Assembly (NCBI GenBank): GCA_036008465.1
Contig: DASYNP010000095.1
Span: 1-64,000, forward strand
Direction: 5' to 3'
Source of the DNA: DASPSM01 sp036008465
GTDB lineage: Bacteria; Planctomycetota; Planctomycetia; Planctomycetales; Planctomycetaceae
Length of the DNA: 64,000 bases
Positions 25,466 through 34,742 of this stretch are shown here, in pieces; positions within the stretch are counted from its first letter, which is position 1; the number at the start of each line of letters is the position of its first letter. The notes beneath the pieces were generated by a model. That model had not been told where the DNA came from, made no database searches, and saw only the letters and a program-made list of their open reading frames with translations. Made by a program: the position numbers and the translations under genes.

Positions 25466-28400
25466 GTGATGCGCCAAAGCACGACCAAAACCGCCCTCAC
25501 CCCGGCCCTCTCCCATCGGAATGGGAGAGGGAGGAAGACGGCTTCAGCGGTCGCTCTTACGATCCTTCTCGCCGCGACCGTCCGGGCTGCGGATTCGCCC
25601 AAACCGGTGTCCGTTTCGGAACTCAGCGAAAACGAAGTCCGCGCGCTCCAGGGGCCGAAAGCTCTCTCGCCGCGCGAAGCGATCAAAAAATTCACGGTCG
25701 CCGACGGGATGGAAGTGCGGCTCGTCGCAAGCGAGCCCCTCGTGCGACAGCCCGTCTCAATCAGCTTTGACGACCGGGGCCGGTTGTGGGTCTTGCAGTA
25801 TCTGCAGTACCCGGTGCCGGAGGGTCTCAAACCGGTCGCGGTCGACGAATATCTCCGCACGAAATACGACCGGCGTCCCGATCCGCCTCCCAAGGGACCG
25901 AAAGGGCGCGACCGACTCACGATTCTCGAAGACACCGACGGCGACGGCGTGATGGATCACGCGAAGGATTTTGTCAGCGGCCTCAATCTGGCGTCGGGAT
26001 TCGCGATCGGTTACGGCGGCGTGTTCATCGTTCAGTCGCCCTATCTGCTTTTCTATCCCGATGCGAACGGCGACGACGTTCCCGACGGCGGTCCCGAGGT
26101 GCTGCTCACCGGGTTCGGCATGGAGGACGCGCACGCGTTTGCCAACTCGCTGACGTGGGGTCCCGACGGCTGGCTGTACGGGGCGCAGGGGAGCACGGTC
26201 TCCGCCAACATCCGCGGCATCGAATTCCAGCAGGGCATCTGGCGCTACCATCCGAAGACGAAAAAATTCGAGCTGTTCGCGGAAGGGGGCGGCAACACGT
26301 GGGGTATCGACTTCGACCGCTTCGGCAACTTGTTTGCCGGCGGCAATACGCTCGAGCCGCTGTGTCATCACGTGCAGGGGGCCTATTACGTCAAAGGCTT
26401 CGGCAAGCACGGGCCGCTGCACAATCCGTATTCGTTCGGCTACTTTCCGCCGGTCGAGCACAAGGGGCCGTTCGGCGGCGGCCTGACCGGCGGCAACGTG
26501 ATCTACCAGGGCGCCGCGTTTCCCGAGCGGTTCAACAACGTCTGCATCGCCCCGAACATTCGGCAGAATGCGGTCCGCTGGTATCCGTTCGAGACGAAGG
26601 GGAGCACGTTCGCCACGCGACAGGGAGGCGACTTCCTCGTTTCGAGCGATCCTTGGTTCCGCCCGGTCGATATGACGGTCGGCCCCGATGGCGCGCTGTA
26701 CGTGGCCGACTGGTACGACATCCACCTCAGTCACGCCAGCCCGGTGAACCGCAGCCAATGGTACATGCCGAGCCGAGAGGATGGACGCATTTGGCGCGTC
26801 TCTGCGAAGGGAGCCAAGCCGTCGATCCAGTCGCTCGCGACGGCAAAAACGCCGCTGGGCAAGACACCAGGCAAGCTGACGTCGAGCGACCTGGTCGCCT
26901 TACTGGACAATCCCAACGCGTGGCAGCGCCGTGAGCTTTGGCCTCTGCTCGGCGCGCGCCCCGATCGGACGTTGATCCCCGCGCTCAAAGCGCGCTTTGC
27001 GTCATCCAAGGATGAGGGCAAAGCTCTCGAGGCCCTCTGGGCCGTTTTCCTGTGCGGCGGATTTGACGATCCGTTCGTCGAGCAGGCCCTTTCGCATGCG
27101 GGGCAATCGATTCGTGCCTGGACAATCCGCCTGCTGGCGGACAGATGCGACGTGTCCGAAGTGCTGCTGCAGGAATTCGTGCGATTGGCGAAATCGGATC
27201 CGAGTTGCGTCGTCCGCAGTCAACTGGCTTGCAGTGCCAGGCGGCTGCCCGGCCGGCAGGGACTGCCGATTGTGGCCGAGCTGATTCGGCGCGACGAGGA
27301 TATCCGTGACCCGCACATTCCGCTATTGATTTGGTGGGCCATCGAGAGCAAGGCCGTCTCGGACCGCGAGACTGTGCTCGCGCTTCTAAAAGCTTCCGAA
27401 ACTTGGCGCAAACCGATCGTCAGTGACGTGCTGGTCGAACGATTGGCCCGCCGGTATCTGGCGGCGGGCGAGAACGGAGGATATTCCGCTTGCGCGTGGC
27501 TTTTGGATCATGCCCCCACCCCCTCCGACACAGAGCGGGTCGTTGCCGGAATGGAAACGCAGCTGGCCGGCAGGCGATTCGACCGCGTTCCGCCGGGGCT
27601 GGAAGCCTCGTTGCGAAAGCTGACTCAAACCAACACTCCGTCGGTCGCCACACTGTGCCTGGCTCTGCGACTGGGAAGCACAGACGTTTGGCCCAAACTC
27701 GCGTCGCTGGCCAAGAATCGCTCCGCGCCGCTGGGCGACCGTGCAAAGGCAATCCGCGCGTTGGCCGAAGCGGGACCGCCGGCAGGCGCACACGAGCTGC
27801 TGCTCTTGGTGGATGCCCGGGAGCCGGACGCAATCGCCGAAGCCGTGTTGACGGCGTTAGGACAGTTCAAAGAAGAGTCGCTCGGCGCCCGGCTGTTGGA
27901 ACGCTGGAGCGACCTCTCGGCCAAGCGTCGAGATCGCGTCGTCGATGCATTGGTAAGCCGCCGGAGCTGGACACACCAACTGTTGGCTGCGGTCGCCGCC
28001 GGCCGCGTCGATCCGAAACTGGTGTCGATCGATCAGGTCCGCCGCATGCTGTTGCACGGTGATCCCGCCATCGCGCGCGAGGTGGCCGTACGCTGGGGAA
28101 GCATTCGCAGTACGACGCCGCGCGAAAAGCAGGGCCGCATCAACGCCATCTCGATTCTGCTCACGAAGGGGCCCGGGCATGCCGGTGACGGGCACGCGCT
28201 CTTCACCAAGCACTGCGCGATCTGTCACCGCCTTTACGGCGAGGGAAATCAGATCGGTCCCGACCTGACGGCGGCCGACCGCAAGGATCTGCGCGTGCTG
28301 TTGCCCAACGTCGTCGATCCGAGCGCGGTGATTCGGCCCGAATTCCGGGCCTACAACGTCGTGCTGCACGACGGGCGAATTCTCGCCGGGTTGATGGCCG

Positions 28401-28576
28401 ACTCAAACAGCGAGACGATCACCGTGCTCGACGCTAAGAACCAACGGACCGTCATCAAACGCGTCGACGTCGAAGAGCTGCGGCCGTCGGAACTCTCGCT
28501 GATGCCCGAGAACGTGCTCGCGCCGCTCAACAACCAGGAAATCCGCGACTTATTCGCGTACTTGCGCTCGAAATGA
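25466..28576 (+). CDS. PVC-type haem-binding CxxCH protein (membrane-bound dehydrogenase type)
   Basis: A 1036-residue exported protein typical of planctomycetes. The N-terminal half is a beta-propeller-like dehydrogenase domain (ISFDDRGRLWVLQYLQYPVP, TILEDTDGDGVMDHAKDF, SLTWGPDGWLYGAQGSTVSA, MTVGPDGALYVADWYDIH). Residues of about 480-880 are HEAT-like repeats. The C-terminal cytochrome c domain has its haem motif at Cys917-Cys920-His921 (HCAICHRLYGEGNQIGPDLT) and ends in a motif typical of the family (PENVLAPLNNQEIRDLFAYL). The signal peptide is TASAVALTILLAATVRAADS, preceded by about 14 residues coded by a family D repeat. The substrate is unknown; related proteins often sit in sugar-degradation loci. 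Confidence 0.92.
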   Translation: MMRQSTTKTALTPALSHRNGRGRKTASAVALTILLAATVRAADSPKPVSVSELSENEVRALQGPKALSPREAIKKFTVADGMEVRLVASEPLVRQPVSISFDDRGRLWVLQYLQYPVPEGLKPVAVDEYLRTKYDRRPDPPPKGPKGRDRLTILEDTDGDGVMDHAKDFVSGLNLASGFAIGYGGVFIVQSPYLLFYPDANGDDVPDGGPEVLLTGFGMEDAHAFANSLTWGPDGWLYGAQGSTVSANIRGIEFQQGIWRYHPKTKKFELFAEGGGNTWGIDFDRFGNLFAGGNTLEPLCHHVQGAYYVKGFGKHGPLHNPYSFGYFPPVEHKGPFGGGLTGGNVIYQGAAFPERFNNVCIAPNIRQNAVRWYPFETKGSTFATRQGGDFLVSSDPWFRPVDMTVGPDGALYVADWYDIHLSHASPVNRSQWYMPSREDGRIWRVSAKGAKPSIQSLATAKTPLGKTPGKLTSSDLVALLDNPNAWQRRELWPLLGARPDRTLIPALKARFASSKDEGKALEALWAVFLCGGFDDPFVEQALSHAGQSIRAWTIRLLADRCDVSEVLLQEFVRLAKSDPSCVVRSQLACSARRLPGRQGLPIVAELIRRDEDIRDPHIPLLIWWAIESKAVSDRETVLALLKASETWRKPIVSDVLVERLARRYLAAGENGGYSACAWLLDHAPTPSDTERVVAGMETQLAGRRFDRVPPGLEASLRKLTQTNTPSVATLCLALRLGSTDVWPKLASLAKNRSAPLGDRAKAIRALAEAGPPAGAHELLLLVDAREPDAIAEAVLTALGQFKEESLGARLLERWSDLSAKRRDRVVDALVSRRSWTHQLLAAVAAGRVDPKLVSIDQVRRMLLHGDPAIAREVAVRWGSIRSTTPREKQGRINAISILLTKGPGHAGDGHALFTKHCAICHRLYGEGNQIGPDLTAADRKDLRVLLPNVVDPSAVIRPEFRAYNVVLHDGRILAGLMADSNSETITVLDAKNQRTVIKRVDVEELRPSELSLMPENVLAPLNNQEIRDLFAYLRSK
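25493..25532. repeat. palindromic repeat, family D (copy 2), inside a coding region
   Basis: GCCCTCACCCCGGCCCTCTC then CCATCGGAATGGGAGAGGGA. Its translation LTPALSHRNGRGR forms the part before the hydrophobic core of the next gene's signal peptide. It is near-identical to 40636-40676. Confidence 0.9.
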
Positions 28577-28601
28577 CCGCGACACTCGTCGAGTGCAAAT
28601 C

Positions 28602-28721
28602 CTGGCGAGCGGCGGGTGTAAGCCCGCCGGTTCTGGACATTTGATCTGAAATGGGAGTTGCGCATTGCAAAGCAAGCACAAAAGACGAAAAGAACCGGCG
28701 GGCTTACACCCGCCGCTCGCC
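28602..28721. repeat. palindromic repeat, family A doublet (copy 2)
   Basis: A forward unit at 28602-28634 and a reverse unit at 28688-28721, in the gap between the convergent PVC cytochrome and oxyR genes. The reverse unit overlaps the 3' end of oxyR and encodes its last residues (GERRV). Confidence 0.9.
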
Positions 28722-29636
28722 CGTGCGAACTCGTTTCCGGCGCCCGTTTGCGCTCCGGCCGTTGGCGGCATAGTCGCGCAGCGCGGCAATAAATCGCTCG
28801 ACCGCTGGTCCGTGGTAGCGGTTCTTCCGCCAGATCATGGCAATCGTGCGGGTCGGCTTCTCGCCGGTGAGCGAGCGGTATTTTGTTTGCTGCGAGCGGT
28901 CGGCGCTCACCGCCATTTGGGGAATCAGCGACACGCCGTTTCCCGCGGCCACGAGTTCCTGCACAGTCAGGAGCTGGGCGCTGCGGCAACTGATCGCGGG
29001 TTGGCACGACTGGCCTTTGCAGAAGCTGACCACCTGCCGCCCCAGGCAATGCGTCTCGCTCAACAGCACAAAACGCTCGAGCGAAACGTCCTGCATGCTG
29101 ACGTGCCGACGTGCGGCCAAGGGGTGCCCGGCCGCCATCGCCAGCAGCAGTTCCTCGGTTAACAGCGGTTCGATTGCGAGCTGATCCTCGGAAATCGGCA
29201 AGGCCAGCACTCCGACGTCGATGTCGCCTTCGAGGCACGCCTGGATCGTGTATTCGGTGAGATTCTCCGAGACGGTCACCTCGGTCTTCGGATAGTCGCG
29301 CAAAAAGCGTTTGAGCAGCGGTGGCAAAAGGTAGGGGGCAATCGTCGGGATCGCGCCGACGGTGAGTTGCCCGGCGTCGACATCCTCGGTGAGCGCCCGC
29401 TTGGCGCCCTCAACGGCGGCGAGGATCTCGATCGCCCGATCGAACAGCGTCCGCCCCCGATCGGTGAGGCGCACTTTGCGTCCCGAGCGGTCAAATAAAG
29501 GTCCGCCGCACTCCCGCTCGAGCTTGATGATCTGCTGGCTCAAGGACGGCTGGGCCACAAAGCACTTTTGGGCCGCGCGGGTGAAATTCTCCAACTGGGC
29601 GACGGCGACGAAGTACCGGAGCTGGTGCAGCTCCAT
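28704..29636 (-). CDS. oxyR: OxyR-type LysR-family redox regulator
   Basis: A 310-residue LysR regulator. The N-terminal helix-turn-helix spans MELHQLRYFVAVAQLENFTR to about residue 65, with SLSQQIIKLE as the recognition region. The effector domain contains THCLGRQVVSFC, where Cys197 and Cys206 are separated by eight residues. This is the same spacing and context as Cys199/Cys208 of E. coli OxyR (GHCLRDQAMGFC), so peroxide sensing by disulfide formation is likely. It is divergent from a di-haem peroxidase. An ATAG/CTAT operator overlaps its ATG and ribosome binding site (AGGAA). The last residues are encoded by a family A repeat. Confidence 0.9.
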   Translation of the reverse strand: MELHQLRYFVAVAQLENFTRAAQKCFVAQPSLSQQIIKLERECGGPLFDRSGRKVRLTDRGRTLFDRAIEILAAVEGAKRALTEDVDAGQLTVGAIPTIAPYLLPPLLKRFLRDYPKTEVTVSENLTEYTIQACLEGDIDVGVLALPISEDQLAIEPLLTEELLLAMAAGHPLAARRHVSMQDVSLERFVLLSETHCLGRQVVSFCKGQSCQPAISCRSAQLLTVQELVAAGNGVSLIPQMAVSADRSQQTKYRSLTGEKPTRTIAMIWRKNRYHGPAVERFIAALRDYAANGRSANGRRKRVRTGERRV

Positions 29637-29671
29637 AGCCGGTTCCTATGGCAGGGATAGAAACAAGAGAT
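29635..29671. promoter_or_regulatory. OxyR-type operator
   Basis: ATAG (29635-29638), 7 nt, CTAT (29646-29649), 7 nt, ATAG (29657-29660), 7 nt, AGAT (29668-29671). This is the E. coli OxyR pattern ATAG-N7-CTAT-N7-ATAG-N7-CTAT, with three of four tetramers perfect and exact spacing. It covers the oxyR start codon, suggesting autoregulation. A weak promoter-like TTTCAC/TACCCT pair (29671 and 29695) points toward the peroxidase. Confidence 0.65.
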
Positions 29672-29803
29672 TTCACATATAGCCGGCCGGTCGCTACCCT
29701 GCAACTTTCCGACGTCCGCAGCCGCGTCGATCGGTGTCTGCTTCTGAGCCACACGCGAGCCGGTCGTCGGTCTGCACCACGGGGAATTGCAACGGAGGAT
29801 CGA

Positions 29804-31222
29804 ATGATGACAACGCGCTTTGTCCGAGGGAGCAGAGCGGCGGTGGCCGTACTGGCGGCCGCCGTCGGCTCTCGAATTCTCTGGTCCGCGACGGCTGGCT
29901 CCGCCGACCAGCCGCCGCCGTCGAGTTACGCGCCGGTCGACATCAAGGAAACGTTCGAGCAAATCGAACAGAAAATGAAGGGCGACAAGGCGGCCGTGAT
30001 GCAGCGTCAGAAGGATCTGCTCGCGCAGCGCTACGATTTGTCCGATAAACCGTCCGCCGACGCGAAAATGGGCCGCAGCAAACCCCTGCAAGAAGGCGTG
30101 AGAGCGAAGTTGCCTTCCGGCGCCACCTGGGAAGACCTGGCGGGAATGGCGCCGGAGCAAATTCAAGAAAAGGATCTGTTCCCCGCCGGCTTTATGCCGC
30201 TGCCGCACCCGCACCACGCCGAAGGCGGCATGGTCTTTCCCGAATTCCACATCAAGGAAGTGCTGAAACAAGAGGCGCGCGACCTGAATCGGTTCGACCT
30301 CGAGTTCGACCTGCCCGAGCATTTCCTTCCCGAATTCCCTCCCGCGATTTACCTCACCACGCGGCCCGACCTGGGAGACGTGTCTCAGGGCAAATTGGTG
30401 ACAATCGAAAATTATTACCAACTGTTTAACGGCATTTTGAATCCCAAGCAGCTCGACGGCCTGCGGTTGCTGCTGACTCCCTTTGCTCAGCAGCAATTCA
30501 ACTTCACGGAGGACCGGCGCTCCGAGAAGCCGAGCCGGGGCGTCACCTGTTTCGACTGCCACGCGAACGGGCACACGAACGGGGCCTCGCACCTCGTCGG
30601 CGATATCCGTCCGCAGCAGTTTCGACACCGCATCGAAACGCCCAGCCTGCGCGGGGTGTGCATCGAGCGACTGTTCGGCTCACAGCGGGCGCTTAAAACC
30701 GTGGAGGACTTTACCGAGTTCGAGCAGCGCGCCGCGTATTTCGACGGCGACCCGGTGATCGCGCAGAAAAAGGGCGTGAACATTCTCGATCGTGGCAGCC
30801 AGGTCCATGCGATGGCCGAATTCGAGGAGCTTCTCGACTTCCCGCCGGCGCCCAAACTCGACATCTTCGGCAAGCTCGACCCGGCGAAAGCCTCTCCCGC
30901 AGAGCTTCACGGGCAAGAAGTCTTTTTCGGCAAGGGTAAGTGCGCGGTCTGCCACACGGCGCCCTATTACACCGACAATCTGATGCACAACCTGAAGGTC
31001 GAGCGCTTCTACAAGCCGCACGACATCAACGGCGAGTACGCATCGGCGGACGGACCGATCAAGACATTCCCGCTGCGGGGGGTCAAGGAATCGCCGCCTT
31101 ACTTGCACGACGGGCGGTTGTTGACGCTCGACGATACGGTCGAGTTCTTCAACATCGTGCTCGGCACAAAACTGAGCAAGGAGGAAAAAGCCGACCTGGT
31201 GGCGTTTATGAAATGCCTCTAG
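29804..31222 (+). CDS. di-haem cytochrome c peroxidase-like protein
   Basis: A 472-residue exported protein (signal segment SRAAVAVLAAAVGSRILW). It has two c-type haem motifs: CFDCH (Cys249, His253) and CAVCH (Cys380, His384). The C-terminal region FPLRGVKESPPYLHDGRLLT followed by DDTVEFFN is the characteristic bacterial cytochrome c peroxidase/MauG sequence. Members reduce H2O2 in the periplasm using small electron carriers. The N-terminal 200 residues are longer than in classical 320-residue peroxidases and contain a His/Pro patch (FMPLPHPHHAEGGM). ATG 29804 follows GGAGG. It is divergent from oxyR with a shared operator region, so peroxide induction is expected. Confidence 0.88.
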   Translation: MMTTRFVRGSRAAVAVLAAAVGSRILWSATAGSADQPPPSSYAPVDIKETFEQIEQKMKGDKAAVMQRQKDLLAQRYDLSDKPSADAKMGRSKPLQEGVRAKLPSGATWEDLAGMAPEQIQEKDLFPAGFMPLPHPHHAEGGMVFPEFHIKEVLKQEARDLNRFDLEFDLPEHFLPEFPPAIYLTTRPDLGDVSQGKLVTIENYYQLFNGILNPKQLDGLRLLLTPFAQQQFNFTEDRRSEKPSRGVTCFDCHANGHTNGASHLVGDIRPQQFRHRIETPSLRGVCIERLFGSQRALKTVEDFTEFEQRAAYFDGDPVIAQKKGVNILDRGSQVHAMAEFEELLDFPPAPKLDIFGKLDPAKASPAELHGQEVFFGKGKCAVCHTAPYYTDNLMHNLKVERFYKPHDINGEYASADGPIKTFPLRGVKESPPYLHDGRLLTLDDTVEFFNIVLGTKLSKEEKADLVAFMKCL

Positions 31223-31282
31223 CGCGACACGACTGCCTGTCGCGTAGCGCGAAACTAACGGGTGGCCCTGCGAAAGTGGGTT

Positions 31283-31338
31283 GGGGTCCTCATTCCGCCT
31301 TGCCCATCTCGAAGGCGGCAATGAGGACCCCGTTTTTT
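31283..31338 (+). terminator. strong rho-independent terminator
   Basis: GGGGTCCTCATTCCGCCTT (31283-31301) pairs with AAGGCGGCAATGAGGACCCC (31312-31331) with one small mismatch, then G and TTTTTT. It lies between the convergent peroxidase and lipoprotein genes. Confidence 0.9.
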
Positions 31339-31382
31339 GCACGATCGCTTCCGACAGTTCGTCTCTGCGCTCTTCCGCGCCG

Positions 31383-31967
31383 CTATTTGAGCATCGTAAT
31401 CGAGTGGGGGCCGGGGGAGGCGGTCATCTCCTTCCCGGCGATCTTCAGGTCGAACTGATAGTCAGTCCTGCCTGGCAGTGCGACGTCGATCTTGAACTCT
31501 GGGACCTTTTCGTTTTTGTCGGGGTCGTTGTACTCGTTTTTGAATCCGTCGGGCGGGTTGTATCCCATTTCTCCCCAGGTGGTCATTCGCAATTGCGCAA
31601 AGAGCACCACATAGGAGCCGGGGGGCACGCCGTCTCCTTTCCCATAAGTGGTGAATTCAAAATGCCCGTCTTCGTCGCAGACCGCGTAGAGCGGCGCCTT
31701 GCGCGAAGCGTCGGGCTTGTGAGGGTCGTACAAAATCACGATGGTGCGCATCGGCCCCGTGTCGCCCACGGGTTGTCCGTCGATCGTCACGGTGCCGGCC
31801 ACCTTCGCGACTTCTTCCCTCTGACCTCCTGTCGCCTCATAAGCCTTGGCAAGCGCTTGGTCGGCCGACTGCGTTCGCGTGCAGCCGGCAATGGTCAGTG
31901 CCAACAGGACGAGGCCGCCTTCCCAAGCGGCCCAGTCAAACGACAGTCGACGTTTCGGAAGTCTCAT
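31383..31967 (-). CDS. small lipoprotein with transthyretin-like domain
   Basis: A 194-residue lipoprotein; the lipobox is LTIAGC in VLLALTIAGCTRTQSADQAL. The mature part has a beta-sandwich pattern starting VAGTVTIDGQPVGDTGPMRT, then APLYAVCDEDGHFEFTTY and GVPPGSYVVLFAQL. These are typical of the carboxypeptidase-regulatory/transthyretin-like fold of planctomycete surface lipoproteins. ATG 31967 is chosen because AAGGTG lies upstream; GTG 31976 is possible. It lies 150 bp downstream of the DUF1559 gene on the same strand, a pairing common in planctomycetes. It ends facing the strong terminator at 31283-31338. Confidence 0.88.
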   Translation of the reverse strand: MRLPKRRLSFDWAAWEGGLVLLALTIAGCTRTQSADQALAKAYEATGGQREEVAKVAGTVTIDGQPVGDTGPMRTIVILYDPHKPDASRKAPLYAVCDEDGHFEFTTYGKGDGVPPGSYVVLFAQLRMTTWGEMGYNPPDGFKNEYNDPDKNEKVPEFKIDVALPGRTDYQFDLKIAGKEMTASPGPHSITMLK

Positions 31968-32117
31968 GCGAGTCACCTTGCGCAGCTATTGTTCCGCCGC
32001 GCCGAATGGCAGAGAGCCCGGCGAGCCGCGCGCAGCGGCCCGCCGGGATTGAAGTTGGAAATCATCACCTGGCAATCACGCCGAGAGAACACACGGCCCA
32101 GGTCCGGTCACGGGAGA

Positions 32118-33293
32118 CTAGAAATTGTCGGTGACTGGGCTGTGACCGCGGTAGGTGACGAGACGACAGAACACAATCACGCTGAGGTTTTCGCTGGCCA
32201 TGTGTGCTGAGCCATCCGCCATCACCAGTCCGACTGAACCGGGATGGAAGCTGAACAGCCCGCCGAAGGCCTGGTTCGAGCAATTCATGAAGCAGACGGG
32301 CACGCCGGTTGTCGGAGCTGCAGCCGTTCCGTCAAACGTCGTACCATCGATGTAGTTGAAGCCGTTGTGCGAGCACGCCCAGCAACCGCCGTCGTTGGTT
32401 GCGGTCTTCTGGAGCGGCACAGCCGTCAACTGAGCCAACTGTCCTCCGCACTGCGCCCGCTTGGCAATCTGCTTGCCGCCGCGGAACCAGAGATCGGGAC
32501 GGCCGGCCAGTTCGCCAGCGAGAATCGTGGTCGACGTGCCGTCCGTCACTTGATCGATGCTGATGTTGATATCGTCGTTGTTCATGATGCCCTTGGTGTC
32601 GAGCTGGCCGCAGCCGCCGTTGGCATTTTCATAGAAGTGTCGCACGCCGCTGCAATAACGGTTAATCGCCGTGTAGTCGCTGGCTCCCGCCAATCGGCAG
32701 GGGATCCATTGTTGAAGACCGAAGGCGTGCAACAGGCAGTTTGTGTCGTCGTGCTCGAGGAACGGATTCGCACTACGCGGCGACGAAGGACAAACGTACG
32801 ACGGAATGACGGCGGCCGTTGCGCGATTGGAGGCACAGGGATCAGTGCAGGGATTGCCCGAGTTCGGCGCGCAATACACAACCGATTTGAACTTGGCGCA
32901 TGTCGTAAGTGGCGAGAACGACGGCGCATTGAAGCACATTTTGTTGTAGACGTTCACCGCCTCGAGATAGGGCAACAACTTCTCGCCCCAGATGTGAAAG
33001 TTGTTGTCGTCGTGACACTCTTTTTGGATTGCGTTGTTGTTGTTGATCCCGTAGATCGCTTGCCACTCGGGCCCCAGCCCGATGACAAACGCGGAGGGAA
33101 AGTTCTTGTTGACCTCGTGGTAATTGTGCATCGCCAGGCCAACCTGCTTGAGGTTGTTGCGGCACTGAGTCCGGCGAGCCGCCTCGCGGGCAGCCTGCAC
33201 CGCCGGCAACAAGAGGGCAATCAGCACGGCGATGATGGCAATCACCACCAGCAATTCGATCAACGTAAAGGCCCGTCGACGAGAGCGACTCAT
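32118..33293 (-). CDS. DUF1559 (prepilin-type N-terminus) protein
   Basis: A 391-residue protein with a type IV pilin-like N-terminus RRAFTLIELLVVIAIIAVLI: prepilin peptidase site before Phe, Glu at +5. ALLLPAVQAAREAARRTQCR and NNLKQVGLAMHNYHEVNKNF follow. This is the highly amplified planctomycete DUF1559 family, whose exact function is unknown; a pseudopilin-like surface or secretion role is assumed. The C-terminus contains FSFHPGSVGLVMADGSAHMA, the family's H-x-G-DG motif. Many Cys residues in the middle (VYCAPNSGNPCTDPCASNRA) could form disulfides. ATG 33293 is clear. Confidence 0.95.
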   Translation of the reverse strand: MSRSRRRAFTLIELLVVIAIIAVLIALLLPAVQAAREAARRTQCRNNLKQVGLAMHNYHEVNKNFPSAFVIGLGPEWQAIYGINNNNAIQKECHDDNNFHIWGEKLLPYLEAVNVYNKMCFNAPSFSPLTTCAKFKSVVYCAPNSGNPCTDPCASNRATAAVIPSYVCPSSPRSANPFLEHDDTNCLLHAFGLQQWIPCRLAGASDYTAINRYCSGVRHFYENANGGCGQLDTKGIMNNDDINISIDQVTDGTSTTILAGELAGRPDLWFRGGKQIAKRAQCGGQLAQLTAVPLQKTATNDGGCWACSHNGFNYIDGTTFDGTAAAPTTGVPVCFMNCSNQAFGGLFSFHPGSVGLVMADGSAHMASENLSVIVFCRLVTYRGHSPVTDNF

Positions 33294-33989
33294 ACGTTTC
33301 CCCTTTCACAGCGACCCCGCCCGAATGGGGTCTTACGACAGATGGGATCATCAGAAGGCCATTCACGGCCCTTTCACGCACGGCGCATTAGAATCCCGAT
33401 GCAGTTTCACCGTCTGCGTTCCCGCCGTTCTTCGTCTCCGGCGGGGCAGCGTTTCTGGCATATTTTTGCCTGAGCAAAAATTTTCCAGCTAAAAGAGCGC
33501 CAATGAGGTTTTTCTCATTCAGACGCGATTTCCTCGAAGATTTGCAAATGTCTTCAATGGTTCTGTGAGAAGCCTCACATCGCCGCAAAAACTGACTGGC
33601 GAAGTCGCACCCTCACTGGTTCAGGAGCAGACAATTTGGCCCCAAGACGCTCAGACCCAGCGCCCGTCAGAAGTTGGCTGCGGGCATTTTTCTAGCATAT
33701 ACGAATATGCACGTGCGCTGAAATCTTGGCAATCAGGGTTTCCCCGATTTCGATCTCGATTTCCGCAAGGATCCGGAAAATTCTCACGAATTGTGAAAAC
33801 GCTCACCGTCGGCTGGCTGAAAGCCGAACCGGAACCGCGGCTGCGCTTGTGAGTCAGGCCAAAAAGAATGGACGCCACCGCTTCTCAGTCCGGTGCGGTT
33901 CCCAGCCCGGGCGCGCACGAGTTGCGCGATCGGTTAGCACGATCCGAGGCGGGCCAGGGGGCGAGCACGCAGGGCCGGGCCCCTGCGCG
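33294..33989. other. intergenic region, AT-richer, no gene seen
   Basis: 696 bp upstream of the DUF1559 gene with lower GC than its surroundings. No convincing gene is seen on either strand. A GCATAT-ACGA-ATATGC inverted repeat (33695-33710) could be an operator. Promoters for the DUF1559 gene should be here but none is clear. Confidence 0.6.
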
Positions 33990-34346
33990 TCACTGGCTCT
34001 TCGGGATGTACTTGTTGTACATCGCCGCGTAGTCCTCGCGGACGGGGCTGAAGACGTCGAGGACGACGGCCGGCCCGCCGACCGCGACCGCTTTGTGCGG
34101 CGTGTTGGGCGGGATCAGAAACATCGAGCCGGCTTCGCAGACGCGTGTTTCGCCGCCGATCGTCAACTCGATCTTTCCCTTGAGCAGCATGCCCCCTTGC
34201 TCGTGGGGATGGTTGTGCAAGGGCACCACAGCTCCTTCGTCCATCTCTAGGTACGAGAGCATCAGGTGCGTGCCGTAGGGCGTTCGCATGCGGCAGCCGG
34301 GGACTGCCTCGATCGGCTGGATTTTAGTGATGTCGATAAATGGCAT
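33990..34346 (-). CDS. cupin-domain protein
   Basis: A 118-residue single-domain cupin. Motif 1, GAVVPLHNHPHEQGGMLLKG, carries the usual G(X)5HXH(X)3-4E-like metal ligands (His, His), with Gln-Gly where Glu is usual. Motif 2, MFLIPPNTPHKAVAVG, carries PxxxxH. It probably binds a divalent metal and acts as a small dioxygenase, isomerase or sensor; the substrate is unknown. The length matches small stand-alone cupins. No operon partners are visible. Confidence 0.9.
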   Translation of the reverse strand: MPFIDITKIQPIEAVPGCRMRTPYGTHLMLSYLEMDEGAVVPLHNHPHEQGGMLLKGKIELTIGGETRVCEAGSMFLIPPNTPHKAVAVGGPAVVLDVFSPVREDYAAMYNKYIPKSQ

Positions 34347-34742
34347 GGTGAAGCCTCACGGTCGAGGATGGGCTACGGTCATTTCCGCACCTATCATAAG
34401 GCGAGGTCGCCGGGCAACAACCGTGAAGACTGTGGTTCGATGCTGCTCAACGCAACCGTCTACGCTACAATTCGTTAAGTGAGCTGATCGCCGCGCAGTG
34501 GCTGCATTTCCGACTCGACCGCCAGACTGCGACGCGATATTATTCCCCAGCTCTTATTGGCCCCTGCAACGACTCAAGAGGAAGGCGCCCCTCGGGGTGC
34601 CTTGGTCAACGGAAGCCGGGCGGGACGGCCTGCCAGTGGCATTGCAGGGACAAAAAAATCCCCGGCGCACAACGTCGCCCCCGGTGTGCGCCAGAAAACT
34701 TGACTGACTGCGACCAGCGGGCGCCGAGCGGCAAAGCTGAAC
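34347..34742. other. leader region of lepA
   Basis: 396 bp without a gene. It holds TACAAT (34466-34471) with a weak TGCTCA 16 bp upstream as a possible promoter. GGCGCACA (34664-34671)/TGTGCGCC (34685-34692) forms an 8-bp hairpin 50 nt before the lepA start. Confidence 0.45.
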
